Source: Mycobacterium sp. DL99
GTDB lineage: Bacteria > Actinomycetota > Actinomycetes > Mycobacteriales > Mycobacteriaceae
Direction of reading: 5' to 3'
DNA length: 64,000 nucleotides
Assembly (NCBI RefSeq): GCF_004762045.1
Contig: NZ_SJOM01000007.1
Span: 2,477,655-2,541,654, forward strand
The notes beneath the pieces were generated by a model. The model had not been told where the DNA came from, made no database searches, and saw only the letters and a list, made by a program, of their open reading frames with translations. Shown piece after piece: positions 26,450-35,591 of the stretch (its first letter is position 1; each line of letters opens with the position of its first letter). Position numbers and translations under genes: made by a program.

Positions 26450-27214
26450 ATGACAGCTGAACCGGATCCACAGCAGCCGACCGCCGCGGGGCCTGATTCG
26501 CGGCTCGCCGCGGAGGCGGCCGCGGGTGCACTGCTGCGCCCGGTCCGGCTGGGCAACGCCTTCGAGGACACCGTCGGCCGATTGTTGGAGACGATTCGGC
26601 TGGGGGTCCTGGGGCCCGGGGAGTCGTTGCCGCCCGAGCGTGAGCTGGCCGCCCGGCTGGGGGTCAGCCGCGACACGGTTCGGGAGGCGATCAAATCGCT
26701 GGCCGACGCCGGTTACCTGGTGTCCAAACGGGGGCGGTACGGCGGCACCTTCCTGGCCGAGGAACTTCCCCGGCATACCGCCGACGGGCCGAGGCCGACG
26801 CGCGAGGAGATCGATGACGCGTTGCGGTTGCGCGAGATCCTGGAGGTCGGAGCGGCGCGGATGGCGGCCGGACGCACCCTGAGCGCGGCCGAGCGCGACG
26901 GGCTCTGGTCGCGACTGGCCGACGTCCGCGCCGCCGAACCCGACGATTACCGCCGGCTGGATTCGCGGTTGCACCTGGCCATCGCCGAGGCGGCGGGGTC
27001 CCCGTCCCTGGTGCCCCTGGTCGCCGAGAACCGGATGCGGCTCAACGCCCTGCTGGATCAGATCCCGCTGCTGCCGCGCAACATCGCCCACTCCGACGAA
27101 CAGCACGAGGCGATCGTGATGGCGATCCTGGCCGGTGACAGTGAGCGGGCCGCCGCGGCCATGCTGGCCCATGTCGGGGGATCGTCGGCCTTGCTGCACG
27201 GCTTTCTGGATTAG
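26450..27214 (+). CDS. GntR-family (FadR/FCD) transcriptional regulator
   Basis: A 254-aa regulator with an N-terminal winged helix (about 40-105; GESLPPERELAARLGVSRDTVREAIKSLADAGYL) and a C-terminal FCD ligand domain (DDALRLREILEVGAARMAAG; DSRLHLAIAEAAGSPSLVPL; HSDEQHEAIVMAILAGD) containing the Asp/His positions that usually bind a metal. It lies 17 nt after the SDR gene and is probably the local repressor of the glnA4 operon and the divergent permease. The first 30 residues are low-complexity and may be disordered. Confidence 0.9.
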   Translation: MTAEPDPQQPTAAGPDSRLAAEAAAGALLRPVRLGNAFEDTVGRLLETIRLGVLGPGESLPPERELAARLGVSRDTVREAIKSLADAGYLVSKRGRYGGTFLAEELPRHTADGPRPTREEIDDALRLREILEVGAARMAAGRTLSAAERDGLWSRLADVRAAEPDDYRRLDSRLHLAIAEAAGSPSLVPLVAENRMRLNALLDQIPLLPRNIAHSDEQHEAIVMAILAGDSERAAAAMLAHVGGSSALLHGFLD

Positions 27215-27217
27215 ATT
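27212..27217 (+). promoter_or_regulatory. -10 box of a leaderless arsR-type promoter
   Basis: TAGATT, overlapping the stop codon of the GntR gene, ends 7 nt before the GTG at 27224, suggesting independent leaderless transcription of the regulator. Confidence 0.5.
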
Positions 27218-27223
27218 CGTACC

Positions 27224-27553
27224 GTGGGCCAGCACGGTAAAGAGGTCCAGGTCGAGCGCGCGTCGTCGGCCCTGGCCGATGTCGACACCTCGGGGTGGGC
27301 GCAGCGCTTCGATCTGCTGTCCGACCCGCACCGGCTGGAGATCCTGCTCGGTCTGCACCGGGCGCCGGGTATCTGTGTCAGCGATCTGGCCACGGCCCTG
27401 GGCCGTTCGGAGAACGCGGTGTCCCAGGCGTTGCGGGTACTTCGGGATCAGGGCTGGGTCACCTCAACCCGGGTCGGCCGCACCGTGAATTACCGCCTCG
27501 ACGATGAGACGGTGCATGACCTGCTGCACTGGATCGGAGCGCGGCACGGCTGA
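27224..27553 (+). CDS. ArsR/SmtB-family regulator, probable metal sensor
   Basis: A 109-aa winged-helix repressor: FDLLSDPHRLEILLGLHRAPGICVSDLATALGRSENAVSQALRVLRDQGWV is the DNA-binding core, followed by the wing (TRVGRTVNYRLDD). The last helix carries Asp and His residues (DETVHDLLHWIGARHG) at spacings similar to the alpha-5 metal site of SmtB/NmtR-type sensors; the match is not exact. There is no Cys pair on the recognition helix. It lies 56 bp upstream of nicT, so it probably senses nickel or cobalt and represses the importer, as sensors next to uptake genes do. The GTG start is supported by a -10 box 7 nt upstream. Confidence 0.83.
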   Translation: MGQHGKEVQVERASSALADVDTSGWAQRFDLLSDPHRLEILLGLHRAPGICVSDLATALGRSENAVSQALRVLRDQGWVTSTRVGRTVNYRLDDETVHDLLHWIGARHG

Positions 27554-27563
27554 AACCGTGTTC

Positions 27564-27583
27564 ATCTGTTCATCTGGACAGAT
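27564..27583. promoter_or_regulatory. Candidate operator in the nicT promoter
   Basis: ATCTGT (27564-27569) and ACAGAT (27578-27583) form an inverted repeat with an 8-bp centre. The left part also contains two tandem copies of TTCATCTG (27561-27568, 27569-27576). The element covers the -35 region of the leaderless nicT promoter, so it is a likely binding site of the adjacent ArsR protein. Confidence 0.55.
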
Positions 27584-27597
27584 ATATGGCGCAGTCT

Positions 27598-27603
27598 TAG
27601 GCT
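27598..27603 (+). promoter_or_regulatory. -10 box of a leaderless nicT promoter
   Basis: TAGGCT (TANNNT) ends 7 nt before the ATG at 27610; no Shine-Dalgarno sequence is present. Confidence 0.55.
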
Positions 27604-27609
27604 CGATAA

Positions 27610-28710
27610 ATGACCACCGGCGCGGTTCCCGACGTGACTACGACGAAGCCGCAGCCATTCGACCGCGCCGATTGGACTTCGATCGCGATGGTCGCCGCGG
27701 TCGTGTTGCTGTTGCACGTATTCGGTTGGGGCGTGCTGATTTTCGGGGTTGCGCCGCAACACATCACGCTGGGATCGGCCGGGGTGTTCGGGGTCGGACT
27801 CGGTGTCACCGCCTACCTGTTGGGCGTGCGGCACGCCTTCGACGCCGACCACATCGCCGTCATCGACAACACCACCCGCAAACTCGTCGGTGAGGGCACG
27901 CGATCGCTCTCGGCGGGATTCTGGTTCTCGCTGGGGCATTCCAGCGTGGTGTTCGGGCTGGCCCTGCTGCTGGCGTTCGGAGTTCATGCGCTGGCCGGGC
28001 CGGTGCAGAATGAGGATTCGCCGATGTTGGAGACCCTCGGGCTGATCGGGTCGGTGGTGGCCGGGACGTTCCTCATTCTGATCGGCCTGACGAATCTGTT
28101 CGCCGTCGTCGGGATCGCCAAGATCTTCCGCGCCATGCGTGGTGGACAGTTCGACGAGGCCGAGCTCGAACGTCAACTTCAACAGCGGGGCTTCCTGGCC
28201 CGTCTGCTCGGCCGGTTCATGCGGCGGGTGAGCAAGCCGTGGCACCTGTACCCGGTCGGCTTTCTGATGGGCCTGGGCTTCGACACCGCCACGCAGGTGG
28301 CACTGCTGGTGCTGGCCGCGGGTGCGGCAGCCTTCACGTTGCCCTGGTACGCCATCCTCGTGCTCCCGGTGCTCTTCGCGGCGGGGATGAGTCTGTTCGA
28401 CACCGTGGACGGAATCTTCATGTCGCGGGCCTACGGCTGGGCATTCCTGCAGCCGGTCCGGAAGGTCTATTACAACCTGACGGTCACCGTGTTGTCGGTC
28501 ATCGTGGCGCTGGTGATCGGCGTCATCGTCCTCGCCGGCCTGCTGGTCGAGCGACTGGGCATCACCACGGGTCCGCTGGCATTCATCGGTTCGGCGGACC
28601 TGGAGTTCGTCGGATTCGCGATCGTCGGGCTTTTTGTATTGAGCTGGATTGTGGCCCTGGGGATCTGGCGGTTCGGCCGGATCGAGGAGCGGTGGGCCGC
28701 GCGGGCCTAG
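27610..28710 (+). CDS. nicT: Nickel/cobalt permease NicT (NiCoT family)
   Basis: A 366-aa inner-membrane transporter with about eight membrane segments. The signature [19 protein letters not shown] (HX4DH in helix II) binds the metal; further family motifs are [30 protein letters not shown] and [25 protein letters not shown]. NiCoT proteins import Ni or Co with high affinity. Cobalt would serve the cobalamin genes downstream in the window, nickel enzymes such as urease or hydrogenase; the sequence does not decide. It is probably controlled by the ArsR gene just upstream. Its stop overlaps the convergent mycothione reductase stop within a CTAG. Confidence 0.95.
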   Translation: MTTGAVPDVTTTKPQPFDRADWTSIAMVAAVVLLLHVFGWGVLIFGVAPQHITLGSAGVFGVGLGVTAYLLGVRHAFDADHIAVIDNTTRKLVGEGTRSLSAGFWFSLGHSSVVFGLALLLAFGVHALAGPVQNEDSPMLETLGLIGSVVAGTFLILIGLTNLFAVVGIAKIFRAMRGGQFDEAELERQLQQRGFLARLLGRFMRRVSKPWHLYPVGFLMGLGFDTATQVALLVLAAGAAAFTLPWYAILVLPVLFAAGMSLFDTVDGIFMSRAYGWAFLQPVRKVYYNLTVTVLSVIVALVIGVIVLAGLLVERLGITTGPLAFIGSADLEFVGFAIVGLFVLSWIVALGIWRFGRIEERWAARA

Positions 28711-30092
28711 TCGGTCAGGCCCAATAGCGCGTTCTCGATCACCTCGGCCAGTGCCGGGTGGATCCAGTACTGGCCGCGGGCAACTTCTTCGGCGGTCTGC
28801 CCGAAGCTCATCGCCTGGATCAACGGCTGGATGATCGAGGAGGCCTGGTAGCCCATGATGTGGGCGCCGAGAATCCTGCCGGTGTCGCGATCGCCGATCA
28901 GCTTGACGATGCCGGTGGTGTCCTCCATCGCCCAGCCGTAGGCGGTGTCGCCGTAGGCCTGGATCTTGGTGACGAAGTCGTAGCCCTCGTCGCGGGCCTG
29001 CTCCTCGGTCAACCCGACCATGGCGATCTGCGGTTCGGTGAACACGGCCGACGGCACGAAGCGGTGATCGCTGCGCATCATCGCGTCGGTGTCGTCCCAG
29101 TCGTGCAGGAGGTTCTCCTTGACCACCCGTGACTCGTGGTTGGCCACATGCTTGAGCTGATACTCCGAGGACACGTCGCCGAGGGCGAAAACGCCACGCG
29201 CCGTGGTGCGTTGGTATTCGTCGACGATGACCAGACCGTCCTCGTCGACCTCCACCCCGGCGAGCTCGGCGTCGAGCAGATCCCCGTTGGGGACCCGGCC
29301 GGTGGCCACCAGCAGCATGTCGGCGGGCAGCGTCTTGCCGTCGTCGAGGTCCAGAACGATCTGGTCGCCCTCGTGGTGTGACCCGATCACGTTCTCATGG
29401 GTCCGTACGTCCCACTTCTCGGCGGCCAGCGCGGTGAACTGCCGGCAGATCGTCTCGTCGCAATGGCTGAGCAGACAGTCACCACGCACCACGATGGTGA
29501 CCCGCACGCCCAACGCCGAGAACACATGGGCGAACTCGGCAGCGACGAACCCGCCGCCGACGATCACCAGGTGTTCGGGCAGTTCGGGGATACGCATGAT
29601 GTCGTCGCTGGTGTAGTACGTGACGCCGCAATCCAGGATGGCCGGCGGGACGTAGGCGCGGGATCCGGCAGCGATCACCACCTGATCGCTGCTGAATTCG
29701 TCACCGGCCTCGGTGCGCAGCGTGTAGCGACCGTCGGCGGTCTTGGGTCCGAACCGGGTGTGGCTGGCGTACACCGTGATGTGCTGGTCGTTGCGGCGGT
29801 AGTCCTCGCCACCGGCGGCGATCGGGTCGATCCGGCCGAAGACCCGCGCGACGATGTCGGGCCAGCGCACCTTGTCGATGTGGGAATCGATGCCGTATTT
29901 GGCGCTGGCACGGATCGTGTCCGCCACGTCGGCGGCGTAGACGAACATCTTGGTCGGGATGCAGCCGACGTTCAGGCAGGTGCCGCCGAACGTGCCCTGC
30001 TCGCAGATCGCGACTTTCTTGCCGGCGTAGCGCTCGTCGAGAATGCTGTTGCCCGAGCCGGTGCCGATGATCGTGAGGTCGTAATGCTCCAT
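28707..30092 (-). CDS. mtr: Mycothione reductase Mtr
   Basis: A 461-aa FAD-dependent pyridine nucleotide-disulfide oxidoreductase that reduces oxidised mycothiol with NADPH. The redox-active disulfide is in [17 protein letters not shown] (CX4C, about residues 39-44), the FAD GxGxxG motif is at the N-terminus ([10 protein letters not shown]), a second dinucleotide motif is [16 protein letters not shown], and the C-terminal dimerisation domain ends with [15 protein letters not shown], which holds the His-Glu pair. GGGAG lies before ATG 30092. Mycothiol is restricted to actinobacteria. It is convergent with nicT and upstream of no other gene on its strand; the lipase-like gene precedes it by 9 nt. 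Confidence 0.95.
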   Translation of the reverse strand: MEHYDLTIIGTGSGNSILDERYAGKKVAICEQGTFGGTCLNVGCIPTKMFVYAADVADTIRASAKYGIDSHIDKVRWPDIVARVFGRIDPIAAGGEDYRRNDQHITVYASHTRFGPKTADGRYTLRTEAGDEFSSDQVVIAAGSRAYVPPAILDCGVTYYTSDDIMRIPELPEHLVIVGGGFVAAEFAHVFSALGVRVTIVVRGDCLLSHCDETICRQFTALAAEKWDVRTHENVIGSHHEGDQIVLDLDDGKTLPADMLLVATGRVPNGDLLDAELAGVEVDEDGLVIVDEYQRTTARGVFALGDVSSEYQLKHVANHESRVVKENLLHDWDDTDAMMRSDHRFVPSAVFTEPQIAMVGLTEEQARDEGYDFVTKIQAYGDTAYGWAMEDTTGIVKLIGDRDTGRILGAHIMGYQASSIIQPLIQAMSFGQTAEEVARGQYWIHPALAEVIENALLGLTD

Positions 30093-30101
30093 GTGCGCTC
30101 C

Positions 30102-31142
30102 CTATCCGGAAGGTGTTGTGCTCGGCCGGGTTTGCAGGCTCAGGTAGTAGTCCAGCCAACGGTCGAGCTCGCGGTAGGCATCCGCGCGGGCGTCGGCCAC
30201 TGACAGGAAGACGTCGTGCTTGGCGTCGGTGATCGGAGCCACTGTGGTGTGGTTACCCACGCAACCCGACCACCGCGCGATCTGACGGACGTCGAGCACG
30301 GCGTCGCCGCGCTGCATCGCCGCCGGATCGGAGGATTCAGTGACGCTGCGGTCCGAACGCAGGATCAGATTCGGGACGCCGACGTCCAGGCCGCGGTGCA
30401 GGCGGGCCTGTCCGCGGCGGATCGCGTTGATCCACCCGAGGGTGACAGGGAAGCCCCCCAACGGTTTCCAGTCCAGGTTGTAGTCGAACTCGCCGCCGTA
30501 CTCGCGGTGCAGTGTGGTGCCGTAACCGCCTTCGGTGGGTTTTCGGATCACCGACAGCTTGCGTAGCCGGGCCAGGGCGATCAGGGCGGCCGACGTGGGC
30601 GCGGTGCGCAGGATCGCCGGTCCGTGCAGATCGAAGAACGGGCTGTTGAGGACCAGTCCACCGACGTGATGAGTGGCCAATCGGCCGCTTCGGCGCAGCC
30701 GGTCGGCGAACAACGTCAGGATCAGCCCGCCCGCCGAATGCCCGTACAGGCACACCGTGGCGTTGCCGGTGTCGGCGGCGATGACCGCCAGGGCCCGCTC
30801 GAGTTCGGTGTCGTAGCGCGCCAGATCCGTGGTGAAGTGCGGGGTCTGGCCGCCGTGGCGGGAGCGTCCGCACTTGGGCAGGTCCAACGCGTAGAACGAG
30901 AAGCCACGATCGGCGAATCGATCGGCGAGTTCGGTGTGGAAGAAGTAGTCGGTGTAGCCGTGCAATGCCAGTACGGCGTGGCCAGACCCGCCCTGCCCGT
31001 CTGGTGCCGCCGCGCCCGGACCCCGGCGTACCAGCGTGGCGACCAGGTCGCCTTCGCCGTCGGGATCAGGTCCTGCATCGATGGTCTGTTGCCAGAACCC
31101 CGGCAATACATCCGGCTCCCAGGCGGGCTCCCGTGACGTCAC
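30102..31142 (-). CDS. Alpha/beta hydrolase (serine aminopeptidase/monoglyceride-lipase type)
   Basis: A 346-aa cytoplasmic hydrolase of the S33/Hydrolase_4 type. Visible features are HGYTDYFFHTELADRFADRGFSF-type N-terminal strands (oxyanion HGY), the nucleophile elbow LYGHSAGGLIL (GxSxG) and a late Asp/His region (SSDPAAMQRGDAVLDV; NHTTVAPITDAKHDVFLS, where His is in DAKHD). It probably acts on a lipid ester or peptide. The GTG at 31142 has a TANNNT box 7 nt upstream, so it appears leaderless. It precedes mtr by 9 nt and may share its transcript. It corresponds to Rv2854. Confidence 0.88.
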   Translation of the reverse strand: MTSREPAWEPDVLPGFWQQTIDAGPDPDGEGDLVATLVRRGPGAAAPDGQGGSGHAVLALHGYTDYFFHTELADRFADRGFSFYALDLPKCGRSRHGGQTPHFTTDLARYDTELERALAVIAADTGNATVCLYGHSAGGLILTLFADRLRRSGRLATHHVGGLVLNSPFFDLHGPAILRTAPTSAALIALARLRKLSVIRKPTEGGYGTTLHREYGGEFDYNLDWKPLGGFPVTLGWINAIRRGQARLHRGLDVGVPNLILRSDRSVTESSDPAAMQRGDAVLDVRQIARWSGCVGNHTTVAPITDAKHDVFLSVADARADAYRELDRWLDYYLSLQTRPSTTPSG

Positions 31143-31148
31143 GGTTCC

Positions 31149-31154
31149 ACCCTA
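31149..31154 (-). promoter_or_regulatory. -10 box of a leaderless hydrolase promoter
   Basis: On the minus strand TAGGGT (TANNNT) ends 7 nt before the GTG start at 31142. Confidence 0.5.
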
Positions 31155-31214
31155 ACCGCGCCCCGAAAATCAGCGCCGTGACGAGGCCGGGAGTGCAAAT
31201 GCTGCGGACAGAAG

Positions 31215-31269
31215 CCGGAGACTGCCTCCGGTAAATATCCTCCGGTAAATAAGTGGACGCAGTCTCCGG
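31215..31269. repeat. Nested inverted and tandem repeat
   Basis: An 11-bp perfect inverted repeat, CCGGAGACTGC (31215-31225) and GCAGTCTCCGG (31259-31269), encloses two adjacent 14-bp copies of CCTCCGGTAAATA plus T or A (31225-31238, 31239-31252). As RNA it could form a stem with a 33-nt loop; as DNA it could be a multi-site operator. Nothing similar was noticed elsewhere in the window. Confidence 0.75.
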
Positions 31270-31649
31270 TTGTCGGGGTGGGCCGAGAGGATCGATGAGC
31301 AGGCCGGTGTCCAACGCCGGTCCGCGACGGTTACGGGTCGATGCCGCCCCGCGACCACCAGCCACTTCTCACCGCTGCCGTTCGCCCGGGACGGTGTCTC
31401 GATCTTGGTCGACGAGGTGGCCCGGGCGCGGCTTGGGTGGTTGGCAGCCTGGATCGCCTGGGTCGGCCAGCAACCAGATCGGAGGCGAGAACCAGCGCAT
31501 CCGACTGGTTCGGCTGCTCATCGACGGGCAGCGGGTGACGGATAGCACTACCATGCCTGGCCAACCGGGATTCGTCGCGCGATAACCTTGGAATCACAGA
31601 AAGCCGTCGACGTCGACGGGCCGCGCAATACAAAGGACGAGCGATCAGG

Positions 31650-33152
31650 GTGTCTGAGGCAAACGTGGGTACGACCGTGAAGACAGACGTCGTGCTGGTT
31701 GGGGCCGGCATCATGAGCGCAACCCTTGGCGCGCTGATCCGGCTGCTGGAGCCGGACTGGTCCATCACCATGATCGAGCGGCTCGACGGTGCCGCTGCGG
31801 AGAGCAGCGATCCGTGGAATAACGCAGGCACCGGGCACTCGGCGCTGTGTGAGCTGAACTACACCCCCGAGCGCTCCGATGGCTCCATCGACACCACCAA
31901 GGCCATCAACGTCAACGAGCAGTTCCAGGTGTCACGGCAGTTCTGGGCCTACGCCGCCGAGAACGGCGTGCTGCCCGACGTACGCGGCTTCCTCAACCCG
32001 ATCCCGCACGTCAGTTTCGTGCACGGCGCGGGCAACGTCGATTACCTCAAGCGCCGTCACGAGGCACTCGTCGGCAATCCGCTGTTCGCCACGATGGAAT
32101 TCATCGACGACAAGGACGAATTCGCCCGCCGGCTGCCCTTCATGGCCGCCAAGCGTGATTTCTCCGATCCGGTCGGTCTGAACTGGTCGCAGAACGGCAC
32201 CGACGTCGACTTCGGTGCGTTGTCGCGCCAGCTGATCGGTTTCACCGCGCAGCGCGGAATGGACACCCTGTTCGGCCACGAGGTGCGCAACCTGCACAAG
32301 GAGTCGGACGGAACCTGGACGCTCAAGGTGACCAACCGGCGCACCGGCCTCAAGCGCAAGTTCAATGCCAAGTTCGTGTTCGTCGGCGCCGGCGGCGGTG
32401 CACTGCCGTTGCTGCAGAAGTCGGGCATCCCGGAGGCCAAGGGCTTCGGCGGTTTCCCGGTCGGCGGCGCGTTCCTGCGGACCAACAACCAGGTGCTGAC
32501 CGCGGGCCACCAGGCCAAGGTGTACGGACTGCCGCCGCTGGGGGCCCCGCCGATGTCGGTGCCGCACCTGGACACCCGCGTGATCAACGGCAAGTCGTGG
32601 CTGCTGTTCGGTCCGTTCGCCGGCTGGACGCCGAAGTTCCTCAAGCAGGGCAAGTTCACCGACCTGCCGTTGTCGGTCAAGCCCAACAACATCATGTCCA
32701 TGCTCGGTGTCGGACTCACGGAGATGGGGCTGGTCAACTACCTGGTCGGCCAGCTGCTGCTGAGTGAGGCCGCGCGAGTTGACACCCTGCGTGAATTCGC
32801 GCCCAGCGCAGTCGATTCCGACTGGGAGCTGGACATTGCCGGGCAGCGTGTGCAGGTCATCCGGCGCAACGGCGCGGGCGGTGTGCTGGAATTCGGCACC
32901 ACCGTGCTCACGGCGGCCGACGGCAGCATCGCCGGTCTGCTGGGCGCCTCGCCCGGCGCGTCCACCGCGGTGCCGGCCATGCTCGACGTGCTGGAGCGCT
33001 GCTTCACCGATCGCTACCAGAGCTGGTTGCCCAAGCTCAAGGAGATGGTCCCGTCACTCGGTACCAAGCTGTCGAACGAACCTGGCCTGTTCGACGAAGT
33101 CTGGGCGTGGGGTACCAAGGCGCTCAAGCTGGACGATCCTGTGACCGCGTGA
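31650..33152 (+). CDS. mqo: Malate:quinone oxidoreductase Mqo
   Basis: A 500-aa FAD-dependent peripheral membrane enzyme that oxidises malate to oxaloacetate and passes electrons to the quinone pool, linking the TCA cycle to respiration. The N-terminal FAD motif is [22 protein letters not shown]; family-typical stretches are [20 protein letters not shown] and [19 protein letters not shown]. The GTG at 31650 has AAGGACGAG upstream. It corresponds to Rv2852c and heads a same-strand run through the GNAT, chelatase and cobalamin genes, although spacing (13-34 nt) varies. Confidence 0.95.
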   Translation: MSEANVGTTVKTDVVLVGAGIMSATLGALIRLLEPDWSITMIERLDGAAAESSDPWNNAGTGHSALCELNYTPERSDGSIDTTKAINVNEQFQVSRQFWAYAAENGVLPDVRGFLNPIPHVSFVHGAGNVDYLKRRHEALVGNPLFATMEFIDDKDEFARRLPFMAAKRDFSDPVGLNWSQNGTDVDFGALSRQLIGFTAQRGMDTLFGHEVRNLHKESDGTWTLKVTNRRTGLKRKFNAKFVFVGAGGGALPLLQKSGIPEAKGFGGFPVGGAFLRTNNQVLTAGHQAKVYGLPPLGAPPMSVPHLDTRVINGKSWLLFGPFAGWTPKFLKQGKFTDLPLSVKPNNIMSMLGVGLTEMGLVNYLVGQLLLSEAARVDTLREFAPSAVDSDWELDIAGQRVQVIRRNGAGGVLEFGTTVLTAADGSIAGLLGASPGASTAVPAMLDVLERCFTDRYQSWLPKLKEMVPSLGTKLSNEPGLFDEVWAWGTKALKLDDPVTA

Positions 33153-33165
33153 CCGGAGCGGGCGG

Positions 33166-33651
33166 ATGACGGTCGCATTACGCCGCAGTTGGGCCAAAGA
33201 CCTCGACGTGCCAACGCTTTACGAGCTGCTCAAGCTCCGTGTCGAGGTGTTCGTGGTGGAGCAGGCGACTCCCTACCCTGAGCTCGACGGCCGGGATCTG
33301 CTTGCCGAGACCCGTCACTTCTGGTTGGAAAGCCCCGCCGGAGAAGTCATTTCGACGTTGCGGCTGATGGAAGAGCATCCCGGCGGGGAGAAGGCGTTCC
33401 GGATCGGCCGGGTGTGCACCAAACGCAGTGCTCGGGGCAGTGGGCACACCACCCGGCTCATGCAGGCGGCACTGGCCGAGGTCGGCGACTACCCGTGCCA
33501 CATCAATGCCCAGACCTACCTGGTCGACATGTACGGTCGGCACGGATTCGTCCGCGACGGCGACGAATTCCTTGATGACGGAATCCCGCATGTGCCGATG
33601 GTGCGTCCCGGGGCCCGACCCGACGAGCGCTTGCGCGAGGAGCCGATGTGA
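33166..33651 (+). CDS. ElaA-type GNAT acetyltransferase
   Basis: A 161-aa single GNAT domain. [26 protein letters not shown] is the typical N-terminus of the ElaA family (R-x-x-V-F-V-V-E-Q), followed by [22 protein letters not shown] (the acetyl-CoA loop RGxGxxxxL with a His insertion) and [33 protein letters not shown]. The substrate is unknown. It lies 13 nt after mqo and 34 nt before the chelatase-like gene, the same order as Rv2852c-Rv2851c-Rv2850c, so it is probably co-transcribed. Confidence 0.9.
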   Translation: MTVALRRSWAKDLDVPTLYELLKLRVEVFVVEQATPYPELDGRDLLAETRHFWLESPAGEVISTLRLMEEHPGGEKAFRIGRVCTKRSARGSGHTTRLMQAALAEVGDYPCHINAQTYLVDMYGRHGFVRDGDEFLDDGIPHVPMVRPGARPDERLREEPM

Positions 33652-33685
33652 CGAGAGAGCGAATCTTCCCGATGGCGGCCCTGAG

Positions 33686-35557
33686 ATGACGGTGGAGACC
33701 CACACGTATCCGTTCAGCGCTCTGGTCGGGCAGGACCGGCTACGCCTGGCCTTGCTGCTGTGCGCAGTCCATCCGGAGATCGGCGGGGTGCTGATCCGCG
33801 GCGAGAAGGGGACGGCGAAATCCACGGCGGTACGCGGCCTGGCCGCGGTGCTGTCCGCGGTCGACGACGACGCCCGCCTGGTCGAACTGCCGATCGGTGC
33901 CACCGAGGACCGGGTGGTCGGTTCACTGGACCTGCAGAAGGTGCTCCGTGACGGCGAGCATGCCTTCTCGCCCGGCCTGCTGGCCCGCGCCCACGGCGGC
34001 GTGCTCTACGTCGACGAGGTCAACCTGCTGCACGACCATCTGGTCGACGTGCTGCTCGATGCCGCTGCGATGGGTCGCGTACATGTTGAGCGCGAAGGGA
34101 TTTCGCACTCGCACGAGTCCCGCTTCGTTCTGATCGGCACCATGAATCCCGAGGAAGGCGAGTTGCGTCCGCAGTTGCTGGACCGATTCGGGCTCACCGT
34201 GGACGTGGCCGCCTCGCGTGACGTCGACGTACGTGTCGAGGTGATCCGGGCCAGGATGGCGTTCGAGGCCGACCCGCGGGCGTTCGTCGATCGTCATGCG
34301 GCTGCCGACGCCGAGTTGGCCGATCGGATTATCGCGGCCCGGGCCGCGATTGGCTCGGTGGTACTGCCCGACGCCGAACTGCGCCGTATCGCCGCCCTGT
34401 GCGCGGCATTCGACGTCGACGGGATGCGCGCCGATCTGGTGGTCGCGCGCACCGCCGTCGCCCATGCCGCCTGGCGCGGCGCCACCACGGTTGCCGAAGA
34501 GGACATCCGGGTGGCTGCCGAGCTGGCACTGCCGCACCGGCGCCGCCGCGATCCGTTCGACGATCCGGGCCTGGATCCCGAGCGACTCGAAGAAGCCATG
34601 CAGCGGGCGGGGGAGTCCGCCGAGCAGTCGGGTCACGACGCCGAGCCGTCTGATCCGGACTTCGACCCCGACTTCGACCCGCCCCGGGGTGGGGCCGATG
34701 CGGGTTCCGAAAGTGCCGCGCCGCAGGGTAATTCGAAATCAGCCACCCGTCCGAGTGCCCCGCCGTCGGCGGTGTTCCGGACCAGGGCGCTGGTGGTGCC
34801 CGGGGTCGGCGAAGGTGCCCCCGGTCGCCGTTCGCGGGCCCGCAACCGCACCGGCACGCCGATCGCGGCCACCGCCGAACCCGGCAGTGGGCACGGGTTG
34901 CACATGTTCGCCACCCTGCTCGCCACCGCGGGCCGCCAACAGGGGGCGGGCCTGCCGCGACCCCGCCCCGAAGACATCCGGCGCGCGGTACGTGAAGGCC
35001 GCGAAGGCAATCTGGTGATCTTCGTCGTCGATGCCTCCGGGTCCATGGCCGCCCGCGATCGGATGTCAGCCGTCACCGGAGCAACGATGTCGCTGCTGCG
35101 TGATGCCTACCAGCGTCGGGACAAGGTCGCGGTGATCACGTTCCGGCAGCAGGATGCCCGCGTGCTGCTCCCGCCCACGACGTCGGTGCACATCGCGAGC
35201 CGCCGGCTGGCCCGGTTCGACACCGGGGGCAAGACCCCGCTGGCACAGGGCCTGCTGGCCGCCCGCGATCTCGTCGTCCGGGAGAAAGCCCGTGACCGCG
35301 CCCGGCGCAGCCTGGTGGTGGTGCTCACCGACGGCCGCGCCACCGGGGGCCCCGATCCGTTGGGCCGTACCAGACAAGCGGCGGCCGCGTTGGTGGCCGA
35401 GGGTGCCGCCGCCGTGGTGGTCGATTGTGAAACATCGTTCGTGCGACTCGGATTGGCCGGGCAACTGGCCGAACAGCTGGGATCACCTGCGGTACGGCTC
35501 GAGCAGTTGCGTGCGGCCGAACTGACCCGGCTCGTGCAGCACCAGACCGCCGCCTAG
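33686..35557 (+). CDS. Putative magnesium/cobalt chelatase subunit (AAA ATPase + VWA)
   Basis: A 623-aa fusion resembling ChlI plus ChlD. The N-terminal AAA+ domain has Walker [12 protein letters not shown] (about 33-43), Walker [13 protein letters not shown] and the [16 protein letters not shown] sensor region. An acidic Pro/Ser-rich linker (about 300-400) follows, then a von Willebrand A domain with the MIDAS motif [13 protein letters not shown]. In chelatases these parts drive metal insertion with a large porphyrin- or corrin-binding subunit; cobN is not in this window. The position directly before cobO and cobB suggests a role with cobalt in corrinoid synthesis. ATG 33686 is chosen for length and the N-terminal consensus. 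It corresponds to Rv2850c. Confidence 0.87.
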   Translation: MTVETHTYPFSALVGQDRLRLALLLCAVHPEIGGVLIRGEKGTAKSTAVRGLAAVLSAVDDDARLVELPIGATEDRVVGSLDLQKVLRDGEHAFSPGLLARAHGGVLYVDEVNLLHDHLVDVLLDAAAMGRVHVEREGISHSHESRFVLIGTMNPEEGELRPQLLDRFGLTVDVAASRDVDVRVEVIRARMAFEADPRAFVDRHAAADAELADRIIAARAAIGSVVLPDAELRRIAALCAAFDVDGMRADLVVARTAVAHAAWRGATTVAEEDIRVAAELALPHRRRRDPFDDPGLDPERLEEAMQRAGESAEQSGHDAEPSDPDFDPDFDPPRGGADAGSESAAPQGNSKSATRPSAPPSAVFRTRALVVPGVGEGAPGRRSRARNRTGTPIAATAEPGSGHGLHMFATLLATAGRQQGAGLPRPRPEDIRRAVREGREGNLVIFVVDASGSMAARDRMSAVTGATMSLLRDAYQRRDKVAVITFRQQDARVLLPPTTSVHIASRRLARFDTGGKTPLAQGLLAARDLVVREKARDRARRSLVVVLTDGRATGGPDPLGRTRQAAAALVAEGAAAVVVDCETSFVRLGLAGQLAEQLGSPAVRLEQLRAAELTRLVQHQTAA

Positions 35558-35591
35558 CCGGCCCGAGACTCTGAGCAGGAAGGACCCGACC

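Larger units (their letters stand above)
31143..31649. other. 507-bp gene-free region between hydrolase and mqo
   Basis: No reading frame here has convincing protein composition. It holds the leaderless hydrolase promoter at the left end, a nested repeat (31215-31269), about 350 bp of unremarkable sequence and the mqo ribosome binding site (AAGGACGAG) at the right end. A short frame around 31380-31450 (PFARDGVSILVDEVARARLG) looks protein-like and could be a gene remnant. M. tuberculosis has, from memory, a PE_PGRS gene at this position, which is not found here. Confidence 0.6.

Noticed and set aside
31331..31831. Open frame of 166 codons on the minus strand across the mqo start
   Set aside because: It overlaps the N-terminus of mqo in antisense and has no start signal or recognisable domain.
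33500..33685. Cobalamin riboswitch before the chelatase/cob genes
   Set aside because: The gaps before 33686, 35592 and 36220 are too short, and no B12-box-like conserved core was recognised.
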